Of a stretch of DNA of 64,000 bases, positions 36,523 through 45,508 are shown one piece after another. Below the pieces are notes generated by a model. The model was not told where the DNA came from. It saw only the letters and a program-made list of their open reading frames with translations, and did no database searches. Origin of the DNA: Pseudomonadota bacterium (GTDB lineage Bacteria; Pseudomonadota; Alphaproteobacteria; Rhodobacterales; Rhodobacteraceae); assembly GCA_020161615.1 (NCBI GenBank), contig JAIUPD010000004.1, positions 62,001 to 126,000 on the forward strand, in the 5' to 3' direction. A program made the translations under genes and the position numbers. Each line of letters starts with the position of its first letter. Position 1 is the stretch's first letter.

Positions 36523-38073
36523 TCAGGGCTTGTGCGGGCCCGCTGCCTGACGCGCGTCATCGGCATTCTCGACCCAGGGCTCACCCTCCTCCAGCGCCGC
36601 GGCATGGGCGCGCAGCCAGCCCGGCAGATCCCCGGCGGGCATCGGGCGGGCGATGGCGAAGCCCTGCAGGTGGCCGCAACCCATCTGCGCCAGTTTGACC
36701 TGTTCCTCGGGGTGTTCGACCCCTTCGGCCAGCGTGCCGAGGTCGAGTTGGGCCGCCATCGACAGGATCGCCGCGACCATGCGCTGCTGGTCGGGATCGA
36801 TATGCATGTTGGTGACAAAGCTGCGGTCGATCTTGATGCGGCCGACGGCGAAGCGGCGGATATTGGCGATCGAGGCATGGCCGGTGCCGAAATCGTCCAG
36901 ATCGATGCCGCAGCCCATGGCCGAGAGCCGGGCGATGGTGCGCACGGCGATGTCGTCATCGCTCCGCGCGACGACGGTTTCCAGGATCTCGACCGTCAGG
37001 CGTTCGGGCGCGAGGTCATGGCGATCCAGCTCCCAGCCGATTTCATCGGCGAGGCGCGGGTTGCGCAATTCCTCGGCCGAGAGGTTGATCGAGACCTTGG
37101 GCACCCGCAATCCCTGCGCGTCCAGCTGTTTCAGCGTCGTCAGCGCCTCGCGCAGCATGCGGTCGGCCAGCCGGGGCGACAGGCCCGCGGCCTCAATCTG
37201 CGGGAGGAATTCGCCGGGCGAGACCAGCCCGTTCTGCGGATGCTGCCAGCGTGCCAGTGCCTCCAGCCCGCTGACGGCGCCGGTCCGGGCCTCGATCTGC
37301 GGCTGGAAATAGGCGCGGATCTCGCCATTCTCCAGCGCCCGGCGCAGGCTGGCGACCCGGTCGCCGGTCATGGTCGAGGGGAAATCGACCACCGAATAGG
37401 AATTGAGCGCGCCGGGACCGGAGCGCAGCGCCCGTTCTGCCGCAGCCTCGGCCGCCTGCAGCATGTCCAGGCCGTTCAGCATGGCCGCGCGGGGCGAAAT
37501 GCAGAAACCGATCGAGACGCTGGGCCAGAGGGTCATGCCGTTCAGCGGCAAGGGCGCCGAAAGCCGCGACTGGATGCGCTGCGCCACGGCCAGCACACCG
37601 CCCAGGTCCAGCCCGCGCTGGGCTTGCAGGGCCACGCCGAAACCGTCCGTTTCCAGCGCGCAGAACAGATCCTGATCACGCAGGGACTGGGCCAGCCGTT
37701 CGGCCAGAAGGGCGTGCAGTTCGGCAAAGGGGGTGTTGCCCAGCTGCCGCGCAAGCCGCGGCGCCTCGTCCAGGCGCACTGCCATGGCGGCGGCAGCGCC
37801 CTGGGCGGTGCCCAGCCCCTGCGCGTTCAGCAGGTCCAGCACGCCCTTGCGGTCCCGCATCGCCGCATGGCCGCGCGGTTCCGAGCGGGCGCCCACGGCC
37901 AGCGCATCGCGCAGCGCCGACCACAGGAGCGCGGCCTGAACCGCGATCAGCGCGGCCAGCGCCCAGGCCGACAGGCCCGCGGCCAGCGCGGCCAGTGTCA
38001 GGGCGGGAATCAGGGCGAGCGTCCAGAAACGCCGCTGTCTGGCGATTGCCATCGCCCGCCGTGCCCAAGTCAT
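36523..38073 (-). CDS. Membrane-anchored EAL-domain c-di-GMP phosphodiesterase with degenerate GGDEF domain
   Basis: About 516 residues from ATG 38073, 8 bases after GTGAAGG; GTG 38088 is an alternative. Two N-terminal transmembrane helices are followed by a GGDEF-like fold in which the signature is lost (LETDGFGVAL where GGDEF should be), so it cannot make c-di-GMP. The EAL domain is complete: SGLEALARWQHP, SINLSAEEL, the EILE glutamate, DDFGTGHASI, KIDRSFV, LAEGVEHPEE and LQGF. It should hydrolyse c-di-GMP to pGpG. It follows ttcA on the minus strand by 84 bases that hold a GTTAAGG/CCTTAAC hairpin. Confidence 0.9.
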   Translation of the reverse strand: MTWARRAMAIARQRRFWTLALIPALTLAALAAGLSAWALAALIAVQAALLWSALRDALAVGARSEPRGHAAMRDRKGVLDLLNAQGLGTAQGAAAAMAVRLDEAPRLARQLGNTPFAELHALLAERLAQSLRDQDLFCALETDGFGVALQAQRGLDLGGVLAVAQRIQSRLSAPLPLNGMTLWPSVSIGFCISPRAAMLNGLDMLQAAEAAAERALRSGPGALNSYSVVDFPSTMTGDRVASLRRALENGEIRAYFQPQIEARTGAVSGLEALARWQHPQNGLVSPGEFLPQIEAAGLSPRLADRMLREALTTLKQLDAQGLRVPKVSINLSAEELRNPRLADEIGWELDRHDLAPERLTVEILETVVARSDDDIAVRTIARLSAMGCGIDLDDFGTGHASIANIRRFAVGRIKIDRSFVTNMHIDPDQQRMVAAILSMAAQLDLGTLAEGVEHPEEQVKLAQMGCGHLQGFAIARPMPAGDLPGWLRAHAAALEEGEPWVENADDARQAAGPHKP

Positions 38074-38136
38074 CGTCAAAGCCTTCACCCGTCCTTCTTG
38101 CAGGGCGCCCCCGGGCCCCCGGTACAAGCAGCCTTG

Positions 38137-38162
38137 GTTAAGGTAATGAGCGAAGCCTTAAC
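38137..38162 (-). terminator. Hairpin at the ttcA stop codon
   Basis: GTTAAGG (38137-38143) and CCTTAAC (38156-38162) form a 7-base stem; the minus-strand TAA stop of ttcA lies in it. No T-run follows, so its role is uncertain. Confidence 0.3.
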
Positions 38163-39054
38163 GCAGGTGAGGAATTTCATTCGAATTGTCGGGATCTTCC
38201 GCGGAGGGACCCGGCGCTGCGGGCCAGAGGCCGGCGAAATCGAAGAGCTTCGGATCGACCAGATGCGAGGGCCGGACGTTCATCAGCGCCTTGAGCATCA
38301 CGTTCCGGCGCCCGGGTGTCCGTTTCTCCCATTCGTCCAGCAAGGCCTTGACTTGCATGCGCTGCAACCCGTCCTGCGAGCCGCAGAGATCGCAGGGAAT
38401 GACCGGATAGTCCATCGCCCGCGCAAAGCGCTCGCAATCGGCCTCGGCCACGAAGGCCAGGGGCCGAAGGACGGTCAGGTCGCCATCCTCGTTCACCAGT
38501 TTGGGCGGCATGGTGGCCAGTCGCCCGCCGTGGAAGAGATTCATGAAGAACGTCTCGAGCATGTCGTCGCGGTGATGGCCCAGCACGACCGAGGAACACC
38601 CCTCTTCGCGCGCGATGCGGTAGAGATTGCCGCGCCGCAGGCGGGAACAGAGCGAGCAATAGGTCCGGCCCTGCGGGATCTTGTCCACGACCACCGAATA
38701 GGTGTCCTGGTATTCGATCCGGTGGGGGACGCCCATCTTCGTCAGGAACTCGGGCAGCACGGTCGCCGGAAAGCCCGGCTGGCCCTGATCCAGATTGCAG
38801 GCCAGCAGATCCACGGGCAGGAGGCCGCGCCATTTCAGCTCGTGCAGGACGGCGAGCAGGGTGTAGCTGTCCTTGCCCCCTGACAGGCAGACCAGCCAGC
38901 GGTCGCCCGGGCGGATCATGCCGAAAGCCTCGGTCGCCTCGCGCACCTGCTGCACCAGCCGCTTGCGCAGCTTGCGGAACTCGGTGGATTTCGGCGCCCC
39001 GTGGAACAGCGGGTGGATGTCGTCGCCGGGAAGATCGTCGCTGTCGTCGAGCAT
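38158..39054 (-). CDS. ttcA: tRNA 2-thiocytidine biosynthesis protein TtcA
   Basis: 298 residues. The PP-loop SGGKDS lies near residue 60 and the two CxxC pairs typical of TtcA are CSLC and CDLC, which hold the iron-sulphur cluster. It thiolates cytidine 32 of certain tRNAs using ATP. The conserved [17 protein letters not shown] and GDLTVLRPL motifs are present. It lies upstream of the EAL gene on the minus strand. Confidence 0.95.
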   Translation of the reverse strand: MLDDSDDLPGDDIHPLFHGAPKSTEFRKLRKRLVQQVREATEAFGMIRPGDRWLVCLSGGKDSYTLLAVLHELKWRGLLPVDLLACNLDQGQPGFPATVLPEFLTKMGVPHRIEYQDTYSVVVDKIPQGRTYCSLCSRLRRGNLYRIAREEGCSSVVLGHHRDDMLETFFMNLFHGGRLATMPPKLVNEDGDLTVLRPLAFVAEADCERFARAMDYPVIPCDLCGSQDGLQRMQVKALLDEWEKRTPGRRNVMLKALMNVRPSHLVDPKLFDFAGLWPAAPGPSAEDPDNSNEIPHLR

Positions 39055-39120
39055 GGGCCGGGCCCTCCTGAAGCCCTGCCATGCGGCAAGACGGGCGGCG
39101 CGTCAATACGGGCGGGGCGA

Positions 39121-39148
39121 TTGACAGGGGGCGGGCACCGCGTATGTT
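39121..39148 (+). promoter_or_regulatory. Promoter for the CopD-like membrane protein gene
   Basis: A consensus TTGACA (39121-39126) and TATGTT (39143-39148) with a 16-base spacer, 27 bases before the ATG. It is one of the better sigma-70 matches in the window. Confidence 0.65.
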
Positions 39149-39174
39149 AATCGTATTCACATAAGGGGACGGAA

Positions 39175-39642
39175 ATGGCCTATGCTCTGGGATATGTGTT
39201 GCACCTGGTTGCCGGGGTGATCTGGGCGGGGGGCGTGGCCTATACCGCGCTGGTCCTTTATCCCGCGCTGGCCCGCGCCCCGGCCGGGCAGGCGGCGGCG
39301 ATGCTGGCGGGCATGGCGCGGCGGTCGGCGGCGCTGATGGGGGCGGCCGGGGTGCTGGTGCTGCTGTCTGGACCGTGGCGGGCGTGGCTGGGCGGCGGGG
39401 TGCAAGGCTGGGGCGACCTGACCACGCCCTACGGGCTGATCGTCATCGCCGCCTTTGTGCTGGTTTTCGTCATCCAGGGCGCGGACGGCAGCTTTCGCAG
39501 CCGCTTGCGGCGGCTGATGGCGGATCCGGTGGCCTATGCGGAACGCGCGCCCGCGCTGGCGCGGACCAACGCCTGGATCGCCGGGGCCGGGCTGGCTGCG
39601 GTGCTGATCCTGATGGCGCTGCTAGGCACCGGCACCTACTGA
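39175..39642 (+). CDS. CopD-like four-helix membrane protein
   Basis: 155 residues with four transmembrane helices. The first helix carries LHLVAGVIWAGGVAYTALVLYP, with a histidine and tryptophan arrangement resembling the CopD/DUF2269-type membrane proteins, some of which bind haem or metal. The loops are arginine-rich. Isolated on the plus strand between ttcA and yidD. Function is not known. Confidence 0.65.
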   Translation: MAYALGYVLHLVAGVIWAGGVAYTALVLYPALARAPAGQAAAMLAGMARRSAALMGAAGVLVLLSGPWRAWLGGGVQGWGDLTTPYGLIVIAAFVLVFVIQGADGSFRSRLRRLMADPVAYAERAPALARTNAWIAGAGLAAVLILMALLGTGTY

Positions 39643-39645
39643 CCC

Positions 39646-39939
39646 TCAGTGACGGTGGTCCCGGTCCCAGTCGGGATCGGCGCCTGGCACCGGGTCATAG
39701 CCCTGTCCACCCCAGGGGTGGCACGAGGCGATGCGCTTCGCCGCCAGCCAAGACCCCTTGACCGCCCCATGCAGCGTCAGAGCCTCCAGCGCATAGGCCG
39801 AGCAGGTCGGCTGATAGCGGCAGCCATGGCCGACCCAGGGGCTGAGCAGCAGCCGATAGGCGCGGACCGGCAACGAGACGGCCCAGGCGGCGGGCGAGGT
39901 CAGGGCCCGGGGGCGCGGCGGGGGCGGAGGAGGACACAC
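39646..39939 (-). CDS. yidD: Membrane protein insertion efficiency factor YidD
   Basis: About 97 residues if started at GTG 39939, the last usable start before the domain. The YidD core is clear: [27 protein letters not shown], then [20 protein letters not shown] and GYDPVP (each is the family's hallmark). The two cysteine regions ([12 protein letters not shown]) are conserved. It is thought to aid YidC. It has a Pro-rich N-terminus (CPPPPPPRP) and an acidic/histidine C-terminus. It is separated from yidC by ttcA, the EAL gene and a plus-strand gene. Confidence 0.85.
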   Translation of the reverse strand: MCPPPPPPRPRALTSPAAWAVSLPVRAYRLLLSPWVGHGCRYQPTCSAYALEALTLHGAVKGSWLAAKRIASCHPWGGQGYDPVPGADPDWDRDHRH

Positions 39940-40054
39940 GGGCGGACCTTTCGGCGGGCGGGCCTGTCGGCTTTGGCCTGATGTGGGACGGTGCGGCCGG
40001 CGACGCAAGCCCCTGTGGCAAGTCCCTGTGGCGGGAAGCCGCGACGGGAACCCC

Positions 40055-40546
40055 TCAGGGCGCCGCCCGCAGTGCCGCCGCCAGCTCGGTGATGCGCGAC
40101 GGGGCGAAGACGCGGATGCCGTGGCGCTCCAGCATCTCGGCGGCAAGCCCGCGGCCCGGACGGCGGGTGCCGTCATGCTCGCCCGTATAGACGAAAAGGC
40201 TGCCGCAGGACGGGCTGCCATCGGTCAGAAGCGCGAAGGCGCAACCCTGCGCGCGGGCGGTCTGCAAGGCCAGCTCGGCGGCGCGGACAAAGGGCGCGGT
40301 GACGTCTTCGCCGCTGTCGGTCAGGACCCGGCCCTGCCCGGCCAGCACCTGCGGCGCGGTCACGCCCGGGGCGATCTCGGCCGGGGCGCGGGGGACGGGC
40401 AGACCGGCGGCCATCTCGGGGCAGAGCGGCACGATCCGCCCCTCGCGCCGCCAGAGGTCCAGAAGCGGCCCCGCGAGGGTCTTGGCCCGTCCATCATAGC
40501 GGACCGGGGCGCCCAGCAGGCAGGAACTGACGAGAATGCGTTTCAT
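40055..40546 (-). CDS. DUF523 domain-containing protein
   Basis: 163 residues. The family's N-terminal [26 protein letters not shown], and DGSPSCG motif with three conserved cysteines are present; such clusters may bind a metal or iron-sulphur centre. Function is unknown. It precedes yidD on the minus strand. Confidence 0.85.
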   Translation of the reverse strand: MKRILVSSCLLGAPVRYDGRAKTLAGPLLDLWRREGRIVPLCPEMAAGLPVPRAPAEIAPGVTAPQVLAGQGRVLTDSGEDVTAPFVRAAELALQTARAQGCAFALLTDGSPSCGSLFVYTGEHDGTRRPGRGLAAEMLERHGIRVFAPSRITELAAALRAAP

Positions 40547-40642
40547 GGCCTCACCTTAACGCCGCCGCCGTCCTGGTAAAGCCCGGGCTTCCCCAGGCGG
40601 CGCGGGCGGTTTAGCCTTGCCTCAGGCAAGGGGGATCGGCGC

Positions 40643-41380
40643 ATGGGACGGATGCTCATCACGGGCGCCTCGCGGGGGATCGGCCGGGCCACGGCGCTCA
40701 TGGCGGCCGCGCGGGGCTGGGATGTGGCGGTGAACTACCGGCAGGACGCCGCCGCCGCGGCCGAGGTCGTGCGCGCGGTCGAGGCCGCAGGGCGCCGGGC
40801 CGTGGCGCTGGCAGGGGATGTGACCGACCCCGGGGCCGTGGCGCGGGTGTTCGAGTCGGCCGAGGTGGCGCTGGGCGGGCTGGATGCGGTGGTGATCAAC
40901 GCCGGGATCGTCGCGCCCTCGATGCCGCTGGCCGAGACGACGCCCGAGCGGCTGCGCGCGGTCGTGGAAGCCAATGTGCTGGGCGCGCTGTTTTGCGCGC
41001 GCGAGGCGGCGCGGCGACTGCCCCGAAACGAAGGGGACGCCGCCATCGTGCTGCTGTCGTCGATCGCGGCGCGGCTGGGATCGGCGGGGGAATACGTCGA
41101 TTACGCGGCCTCGAAAGCGGCGGTGGACACGCTGGCCATCGGACTGGCCCGGGAACTGGCGGTGGGGCGGGTGCGCGTCAATGCGGTGCGGCCGGGGCTG
41201 ATCGACACCGAGATCCACGCCTCGGGCGGGCGGCCGACGCGGGCCTTCGACCTGGCGCCCCTGGTGCCGATGGGGCGCCCGGGCCGGGCCGAGGAAGTGG
41301 CCGAGATGATCCTCTGGCTGTGCAGCCCGGCCGCCTCGTATGTCACCGGTGCGGTGATGGAGGTCACCGGCGGGCGCTGA
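40643..41380 (+). CDS. SDR family NAD(P)-dependent oxidoreductase
   Basis: 245 residues, classical SDR. Cofactor motif TGASRGIG at 7-14, NAG at about 86, and the triad S140, Y154, K158 (YAASK). Length and layout match 3-oxoacyl-ACP reductase/glucose dehydrogenase-like SDRs. The substrate is unknown. It diverges from DUF523. Confidence 0.9.
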   Translation: MGRMLITGASRGIGRATALMAAARGWDVAVNYRQDAAAAAEVVRAVEAAGRRAVALAGDVTDPGAVARVFESAEVALGGLDAVVINAGIVAPSMPLAETTPERLRAVVEANVLGALFCAREAARRLPRNEGDAAIVLLSSIAARLGSAGEYVDYAASKAAVDTLAIGLARELAVGRVRVNAVRPGLIDTEIHASGGRPTRAFDLAPLVPMGRPGRAEEVAEMILWLCSPAASYVTGAVMEVTGGR

Positions 41381-41469
41381 CCGCTGGCGGCGGCGGGGGC
41401 ATGAAGGGCGCCGCGGCGGCGTGGGCGCCCGATCACTCTTTCACCTGAGAAGAAATCCGACACGCGCCG

Positions 41470-41487
41470 GTCGCCTTTGAAGGCGAC
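41470..41487. promoter_or_regulatory. 18-base palindrome upstream of the MFS gene
   Basis: GTCGCCTT, TG, AAGGCGAC reads as an inverted repeat 45 bases before the MFS start. It could be an operator or an RNA hairpin; no regulator gene is adjacent. Confidence 0.35.
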
Positions 41488-41531
41488 AGCGGCGGCGGCA
41501 TGGGGTCCGGTCGGGACCAGAGAGGGTCCCG

Positions 41532-42764
41532 ATGTTCGAACGTTCCATCCCCGAGTGGCTGCGCCACCCGCCCGAGGCCGCCGCCCGCAAGCCGGGCGCC
41601 AAGGCCTTCGCCACGCTCTCGGGCATCGAGGCGATGATTCGCGGCACGCTGCTGTCGGTCTTTCCGCTGGCCATGTATCAGGCGCTGGGCGATGCAGGCG
41701 CCGTCAGCCGGGTCTATTTCGTGATCGGCCTTGCCTCGCTGATGCTGGGACTGCTGCTGCCCTGGATCAACCGCACGGTGCCGCGGCGCTGGCTCTATAC
41801 CTTCGGCGCGATGATGTATCTGGTCGGCGGCACGCTGGGCGCGATGGGCGGGATGATGATCGTCGCGGCGCTGGTCGCCTGCACGCTGGCCACGGTCACC
41901 TGCTTCATCTGCCTGAACGCCTATGTCCTTGACTACGTGGCGAAAAACGATCTGGGCAAGACCGAGACCCTGCGCATGTTCTACTCCGCCCTGAGCTGGA
42001 GCGCGGGGCCGGTGACCGGGGTGGCGCTGATGAAGCTCTGGCCGCCGCTGCCCTTCATCCTGGCCGCCTGCTTTGCCGTGGTGCAGATCGCCGTCTTCTG
42101 GTGGCTCAGGCTGGGCAACGGGAAGCTGATCCAGAGGGCGAAGGGCGCGGCACCGAACCCGCTGGCCTTCCTCGGCCGGTTCTTTGCCCAGCCGCGGCTC
42201 ATCGCCGGATGGCTTTTCGCCGTCATACGCTCCTGCGGGTGGTGGGGGTATATCGTCTATCTGCCGATCTATGCCATCGAGCACGGGTTGTGGGAGGAAC
42301 TGGGCGGCGTGCTGGTTTCGGTCACCAATGCCTTCCTCTTCGTCACGCCGCTGATGCTGCGCTGGGTGCAGCGGCGGACGGTGCGGGTGGCGGTGCGGAC
42401 CGGGTTCTTCTGCGCGTCCTTCGGGTTTCTGGTCGCGGCGGTGCTGCCGGTGGCAGAGCTGGCGGTGGCGAGCCTGTTCCTGGCCTCGGCCTTCCTGGTG
42501 CTGCTGGACATCGCCGGGGGGCTGCCCTTCCTGATGGCGGTGAAACCTTCCGAGCGGACCGAGATGGCGGCGGTCTATTCCAGCTTCCGCGACGTGTCGG
42601 GGATCATGACGCCGGGGATTGGCGCGTTGATCCTGCTGGTGGCACCGATCCAGGGGATTTTCGGCGCGGTGGGGCTGGCGTTGGGGGCGATGTTCGTGCT
42701 GTCCGGCCGCCTGCACCCGATGCTGGGGGTTGCGCCGGCCGAGCGGGGGCGGCGGATCGTGTGA
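41532..42764 (+). CDS. MFS transporter
   Basis: 410 residues with twelve predicted helices. An N-terminal amphipathic stretch (MFERSIPEWLRHPPEAAARK) precedes helix 1; loop 8-9 carries RWVQRRTVRVAVR. The two-half MFS organisation is visible, but no substrate motif. It ends with a positively charged tail. Between it and mcd is a hairpin-rich bidirectional terminator region. Confidence 0.85.
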   Translation: MFERSIPEWLRHPPEAAARKPGAKAFATLSGIEAMIRGTLLSVFPLAMYQALGDAGAVSRVYFVIGLASLMLGLLLPWINRTVPRRWLYTFGAMMYLVGGTLGAMGGMMIVAALVACTLATVTCFICLNAYVLDYVAKNDLGKTETLRMFYSALSWSAGPVTGVALMKLWPPLPFILAACFAVVQIAVFWWLRLGNGKLIQRAKGAAPNPLAFLGRFFAQPRLIAGWLFAVIRSCGWWGYIVYLPIYAIEHGLWEELGGVLVSVTNAFLFVTPLMLRWVQRRTVRVAVRTGFFCASFGFLVAAVLPVAELAVASLFLASAFLVLLDIAGGLPFLMAVKPSERTEMAAVYSSFRDVSGIMTPGIGALILLVAPIQGIFGAVGLALGAMFVLSGRLHPMLGVAPAERGRRIV

Positions 42765-42783
42765 CCGGGGCCGGGAGAGGGAA

Positions 42784-42858
42784 GCGGGGGGCTGCCGCCC
42801 CCCGCGCCCCCTGCTTCAAGGAGGGTTTTCCACCCTCCTTGAAAATCCTCCCGAGGAT
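42784..42858. terminator. Hairpin cluster between convergent MFS and mcd genes
   Basis: Three perfect inverted repeats: GCGGGGGGC/GCCCCCCGC (42784-42805, loop TGCC), an 11-base stem TCAAGGAGGGT/ACCCTCCTTGA (42816-42842), and ATCCTC/GAGGAT (42845-42858). The middle one reads into TTTT on the minus strand side. Together they likely stop transcription from both sides. Confidence 0.6.
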
Positions 42859-42888
42859 AGTTGCAGCGCAAAGAAGGCCGGGTCGGGG

Positions 42889-44562
42889 TCAGTCCAGCAA
42901 CCTGCGCGCGATCACCTGCGCCTGGATCTCGCCCGCACCTTCGAAGATGTTGAGGATCCGCGCGTCGCAGAGGATGCGGCTGATCTGGTATTCCAGCGCG
43001 AAACCGTTGCCGCCATGGATCTGCAGCGCGTTGTCGGCCGCGGCCCAGGCGACCCGGGCGCCCAGCAGTTTGGCCATCCCGGCCTCCAGATCGCAGCGCT
43101 TGTCGTGGTCCTTTTGCCAGGCGCTGAAATAGGTCAGCTGCCGGGCGATCATGATCTCGACCGCCATCATCGCCAGCTTGTCGGCGACGCGGGGGAAATT
43201 GATCAGGGCGCGGCCGAATTGCTTGCGGTCCTCGGCGTATTGCAGGCCGACCTCCAGCGCGTTCTGCGCCACGCCGATGGCGCGGGCGGCGGTCTGGATA
43301 CGGGCCGATTCAAAGGTCTGCATGAGCTGCTTGAAGCCCTTGCCCTCTTCCCCGCCCAGAAGGTTCGCGCCCTTCACCTTGAAGCCGTCGAAGCCGAGTT
43401 CGTATTCCTTCATCCCGCGGTAGCCCAGCACCTCGATCTCGCCGCCGGTCATGCCGGGGGTCGGGAAGGGGTTGGCATCGTCGCCCGGGGTCTTTTCGGC
43501 CAGGAACATGGAAAGGCCGCGGTAATCCGTGGTGTTCGGATCGGTGCGCGCCAGCAGGGTCATGACATGGGTGCGGGCGGCATGGGTGATCCAGGTCTTG
43601 TTGCCGGTCACCTCGTAATCGCCCTCCGCGTTCTTCACCGCCCGGGTGCGCAGCGAGCCCAGATCCGAGCCGGTGTTCGGTTCGGTGAAAACGGCGGTCG
43701 GCAGGATCTCGGCCGAGGCGATCTTGGGTAGCCATTCGGATTTCTGCGCGTCCGTGCCGCCCGCCAGGATCAGTTCGGCGGCGATTTCGGACCGGGTGCC
43801 CAGCGAGCCCACGCCGATATAGCCGCGCGAGAGTTCCTCGGACACCACGACCATCGAGGCTTTCGACAGGCCGAGCCCGCCCAGATTCTCGGGGATCGTC
43901 AGGCCGAAGACGCCCATTTCGGCCAGTTCCTCGATGATCGCCATCGGGATGAACTCGTCCTTCAGGTGCCATTCATGGGCGAAGGGCGCGACCTTCTCGT
44001 CCGAGAAACGGCGGAACTGGTCGCGGATCATCTCCAGTTCCTCGTCCAGCCCCGTCGCGCCGAAGGTGGCACGGCCCTGGTTCTCGCGCATCAGCGCCAC
44101 CAGACGGGCCCGGGCCTCGGGCGAATTGCCGGCCAGCAGCGGGCTGTCGGTCAGCGGCGCGAGGTCGGCGCTGGTCAGCCCCAGGTCCGAGGGCCGCAGG
44201 ATCTCGCCCTGGTTCATCGGGATGCCGCCCAGGATCTGCGCCAGATACTCGCCCGTGCCGATCTGCAGGATCAGCGCCTCCATCTCGCCGAAGCGGCCCT
44301 CCTGCGACAACCGCTCGGCCCAGGCGCCCATCTGGCGGATCGATTCCCCATAGGTCGCGAGCCAGGCCAGGCCATGCGCCGCGCGCTGGTGGCGGTCGAT
44401 CAGCGCGCCCTGGATCTTGCCCCCGTCCGAGACCAGCGTCCGCAGCTTGGCGGTGGCGCTGGCCAGCAGAGCGTCGAGCGGCGCCTGGAGGGCTGCGACG
44501 CGGGCCGGAAGATCGGCGAGCAGCGGGGCGGGGGCGGTCATGTCCTGGCCATCATGGGGCAT
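42889..44562 (-). CDS. mcd: (2S)-methylsuccinyl-CoA dehydrogenase, ethylmalonyl-CoA pathway
   Basis: 557 residues from ATG 44562, 6 bases after AGGAGT. Acyl-CoA dehydrogenases normally have about 380-390 residues; the extra N-terminal part of about 160 residues (including AAHGLAWLATYGESIRQMG) is a known trait of Mcd, and is my main reason for the call. The dehydrogenase core has TEPNTGSDLGSLRT (FAD side), GNKTWITHAARTHV, and ALQIHGGNGFALEY with a C-terminal catalytic region ILNIFEGAGEIQ. It oxidises (2S)-methylsuccinyl-CoA to mesaconyl-CoA in acetate assimilation. Divergent from the TSUP gene. Confidence 0.85.
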   Translation of the reverse strand: MPHDGQDMTAPAPLLADLPARVAALQAPLDALLASATAKLRTLVSDGGKIQGALIDRHQRAAHGLAWLATYGESIRQMGAWAERLSQEGRFGEMEALILQIGTGEYLAQILGGIPMNQGEILRPSDLGLTSADLAPLTDSPLLAGNSPEARARLVALMRENQGRATFGATGLDEELEMIRDQFRRFSDEKVAPFAHEWHLKDEFIPMAIIEELAEMGVFGLTIPENLGGLGLSKASMVVVSEELSRGYIGVGSLGTRSEIAAELILAGGTDAQKSEWLPKIASAEILPTAVFTEPNTGSDLGSLRTRAVKNAEGDYEVTGNKTWITHAARTHVMTLLARTDPNTTDYRGLSMFLAEKTPGDDANPFPTPGMTGGEIEVLGYRGMKEYELGFDGFKVKGANLLGGEEGKGFKQLMQTFESARIQTAARAIGVAQNALEVGLQYAEDRKQFGRALINFPRVADKLAMMAVEIMIARQLTYFSAWQKDHDKRCDLEAGMAKLLGARVAWAAADNALQIHGGNGFALEYQISRILCDARILNIFEGAGEIQAQVIARRLLD

Positions 44563-44737
44563 GAGGGACTCCTGTGGCGACTGTGTAGATGCTGGTGCAG
44601 CGATAGACGCTTCGCAATCGCAGCGCAACATTAATTCGCCAGAGCATCGGCTTTCGCATGAATGTGTCGCGATAACTTTCGCCGTGCGGCGGGTTTCTGC
44701 GCGCGATAGACAGGGGGCGAGTCAGGGAGATTGATAT

Positions 44738-45508
44738 ATGGATACCTTGGTTGCGGGTCTGCCGCTTTGGGCTTTTCTGCTGGCCTCGGCGGTGACGCTG
44801 GGCGCGGGCTTCGTCAAGGGAGCCATCGGTTTTGCCATGCCGCTGATCCTGATCGCGGTGCTGCCGTCTTTCATGCCGGCGCCGGTGGCGCTGGCCGCGC
44901 TGATCCTGCCGGTGCTGGCCACCAACGCCCATCAGGCGCTGCGCCATGGCTGGGCCCCGGCGCTGGCGGCGGGCAAGACCTTCTGGCGGCTGATCGCAGC
45001 GACCGTGGTAGGGATCCTGATCACCGCGCCCTTCGTGCTGGTCCTGCCGCAACAGGTGATGTTCCTGCTGCTGGGGGCGGCGGTGCTGTTCTTCACCGGG
45101 CTGCAGATCAGCGGCTGGGCCCCCGACATTCCCCGCCGCTGGCGCCACCCGATCGAGGCGCTGACCGGCTTCGTCGGCGGGCTTTACGGCGGGATCTCGG
45201 GCGTCTGGGGGCCGCCGACCATCGTCTACCTGCTGGCCGCCAAGGTCGAGAAGACCGAGATGGTGCGCGTGATGTCGGTGCTTTTCGCCATCGGCGCGGT
45301 GGTGTTGACGGTGGCGCATCTCCGCTCCGGCGTGCTGAACGCCGAGACCGCGAAACTGTCGGCGGCGATGCTGGTGCCCGCGGGGATCGGCATGTGGCTG
45401 GGCTACAAGGCGCATGACAGCATGGACCCGGTACGCTTCAAGCGCTGGACGCTGCTCCTGCTGGCGCTGAGCGCGCTCAACCTGCTGCGGAAGGGCTTCT
45501 TCGGCTGA
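44738..45508 (+). CDS. TSUP family (TauE/SafE) membrane transporter
   Basis: 256 residues with eight or so helices. The first repeat begins GFVKGAIGFAMPLILIAVLPSF and the second GFVGGLYGGISGVWGPPTIVY, the internal duplication typical of TSUP. The family exports sulfite or sulfoacetate or takes up related anions; the substrate here is unknown. Its 3' end overlaps the convergent DUF3859 gene by 32 bases. Confidence 0.88.
   Translation: MDTLVAGLPLWAFLLASAVTLGAGFVKGAIGFAMPLILIAVLPSFMPAPVALAALILPVLATNAHQALRHGWAPALAAGKTFWRLIAATVVGILITAPFVLVLPQQVMFLLLGAAVLFFTGLQISGWAPDIPRRWRHPIEALTGFVGGLYGGISGVWGPPTIVYLLAAKVEKTEMVRVMSVLFAIGAVVLTVAHLRSGVLNAETAKLSAAMLVPAGIGMWLGYKAHDSMDPVRFKRWTLLLLALSALNLLRKGFFG

Noticed and set aside
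34480-38883. A very long open frame on the plus strand (about 1470 codons) opposite yidC, the EAL gene and ttcA
   Set aside because: It is antisense to three well-supported genes. Its composition is Arg/Gly/Gln/His-rich, as expected from the complement of high-GC codons, and no domain is seen.
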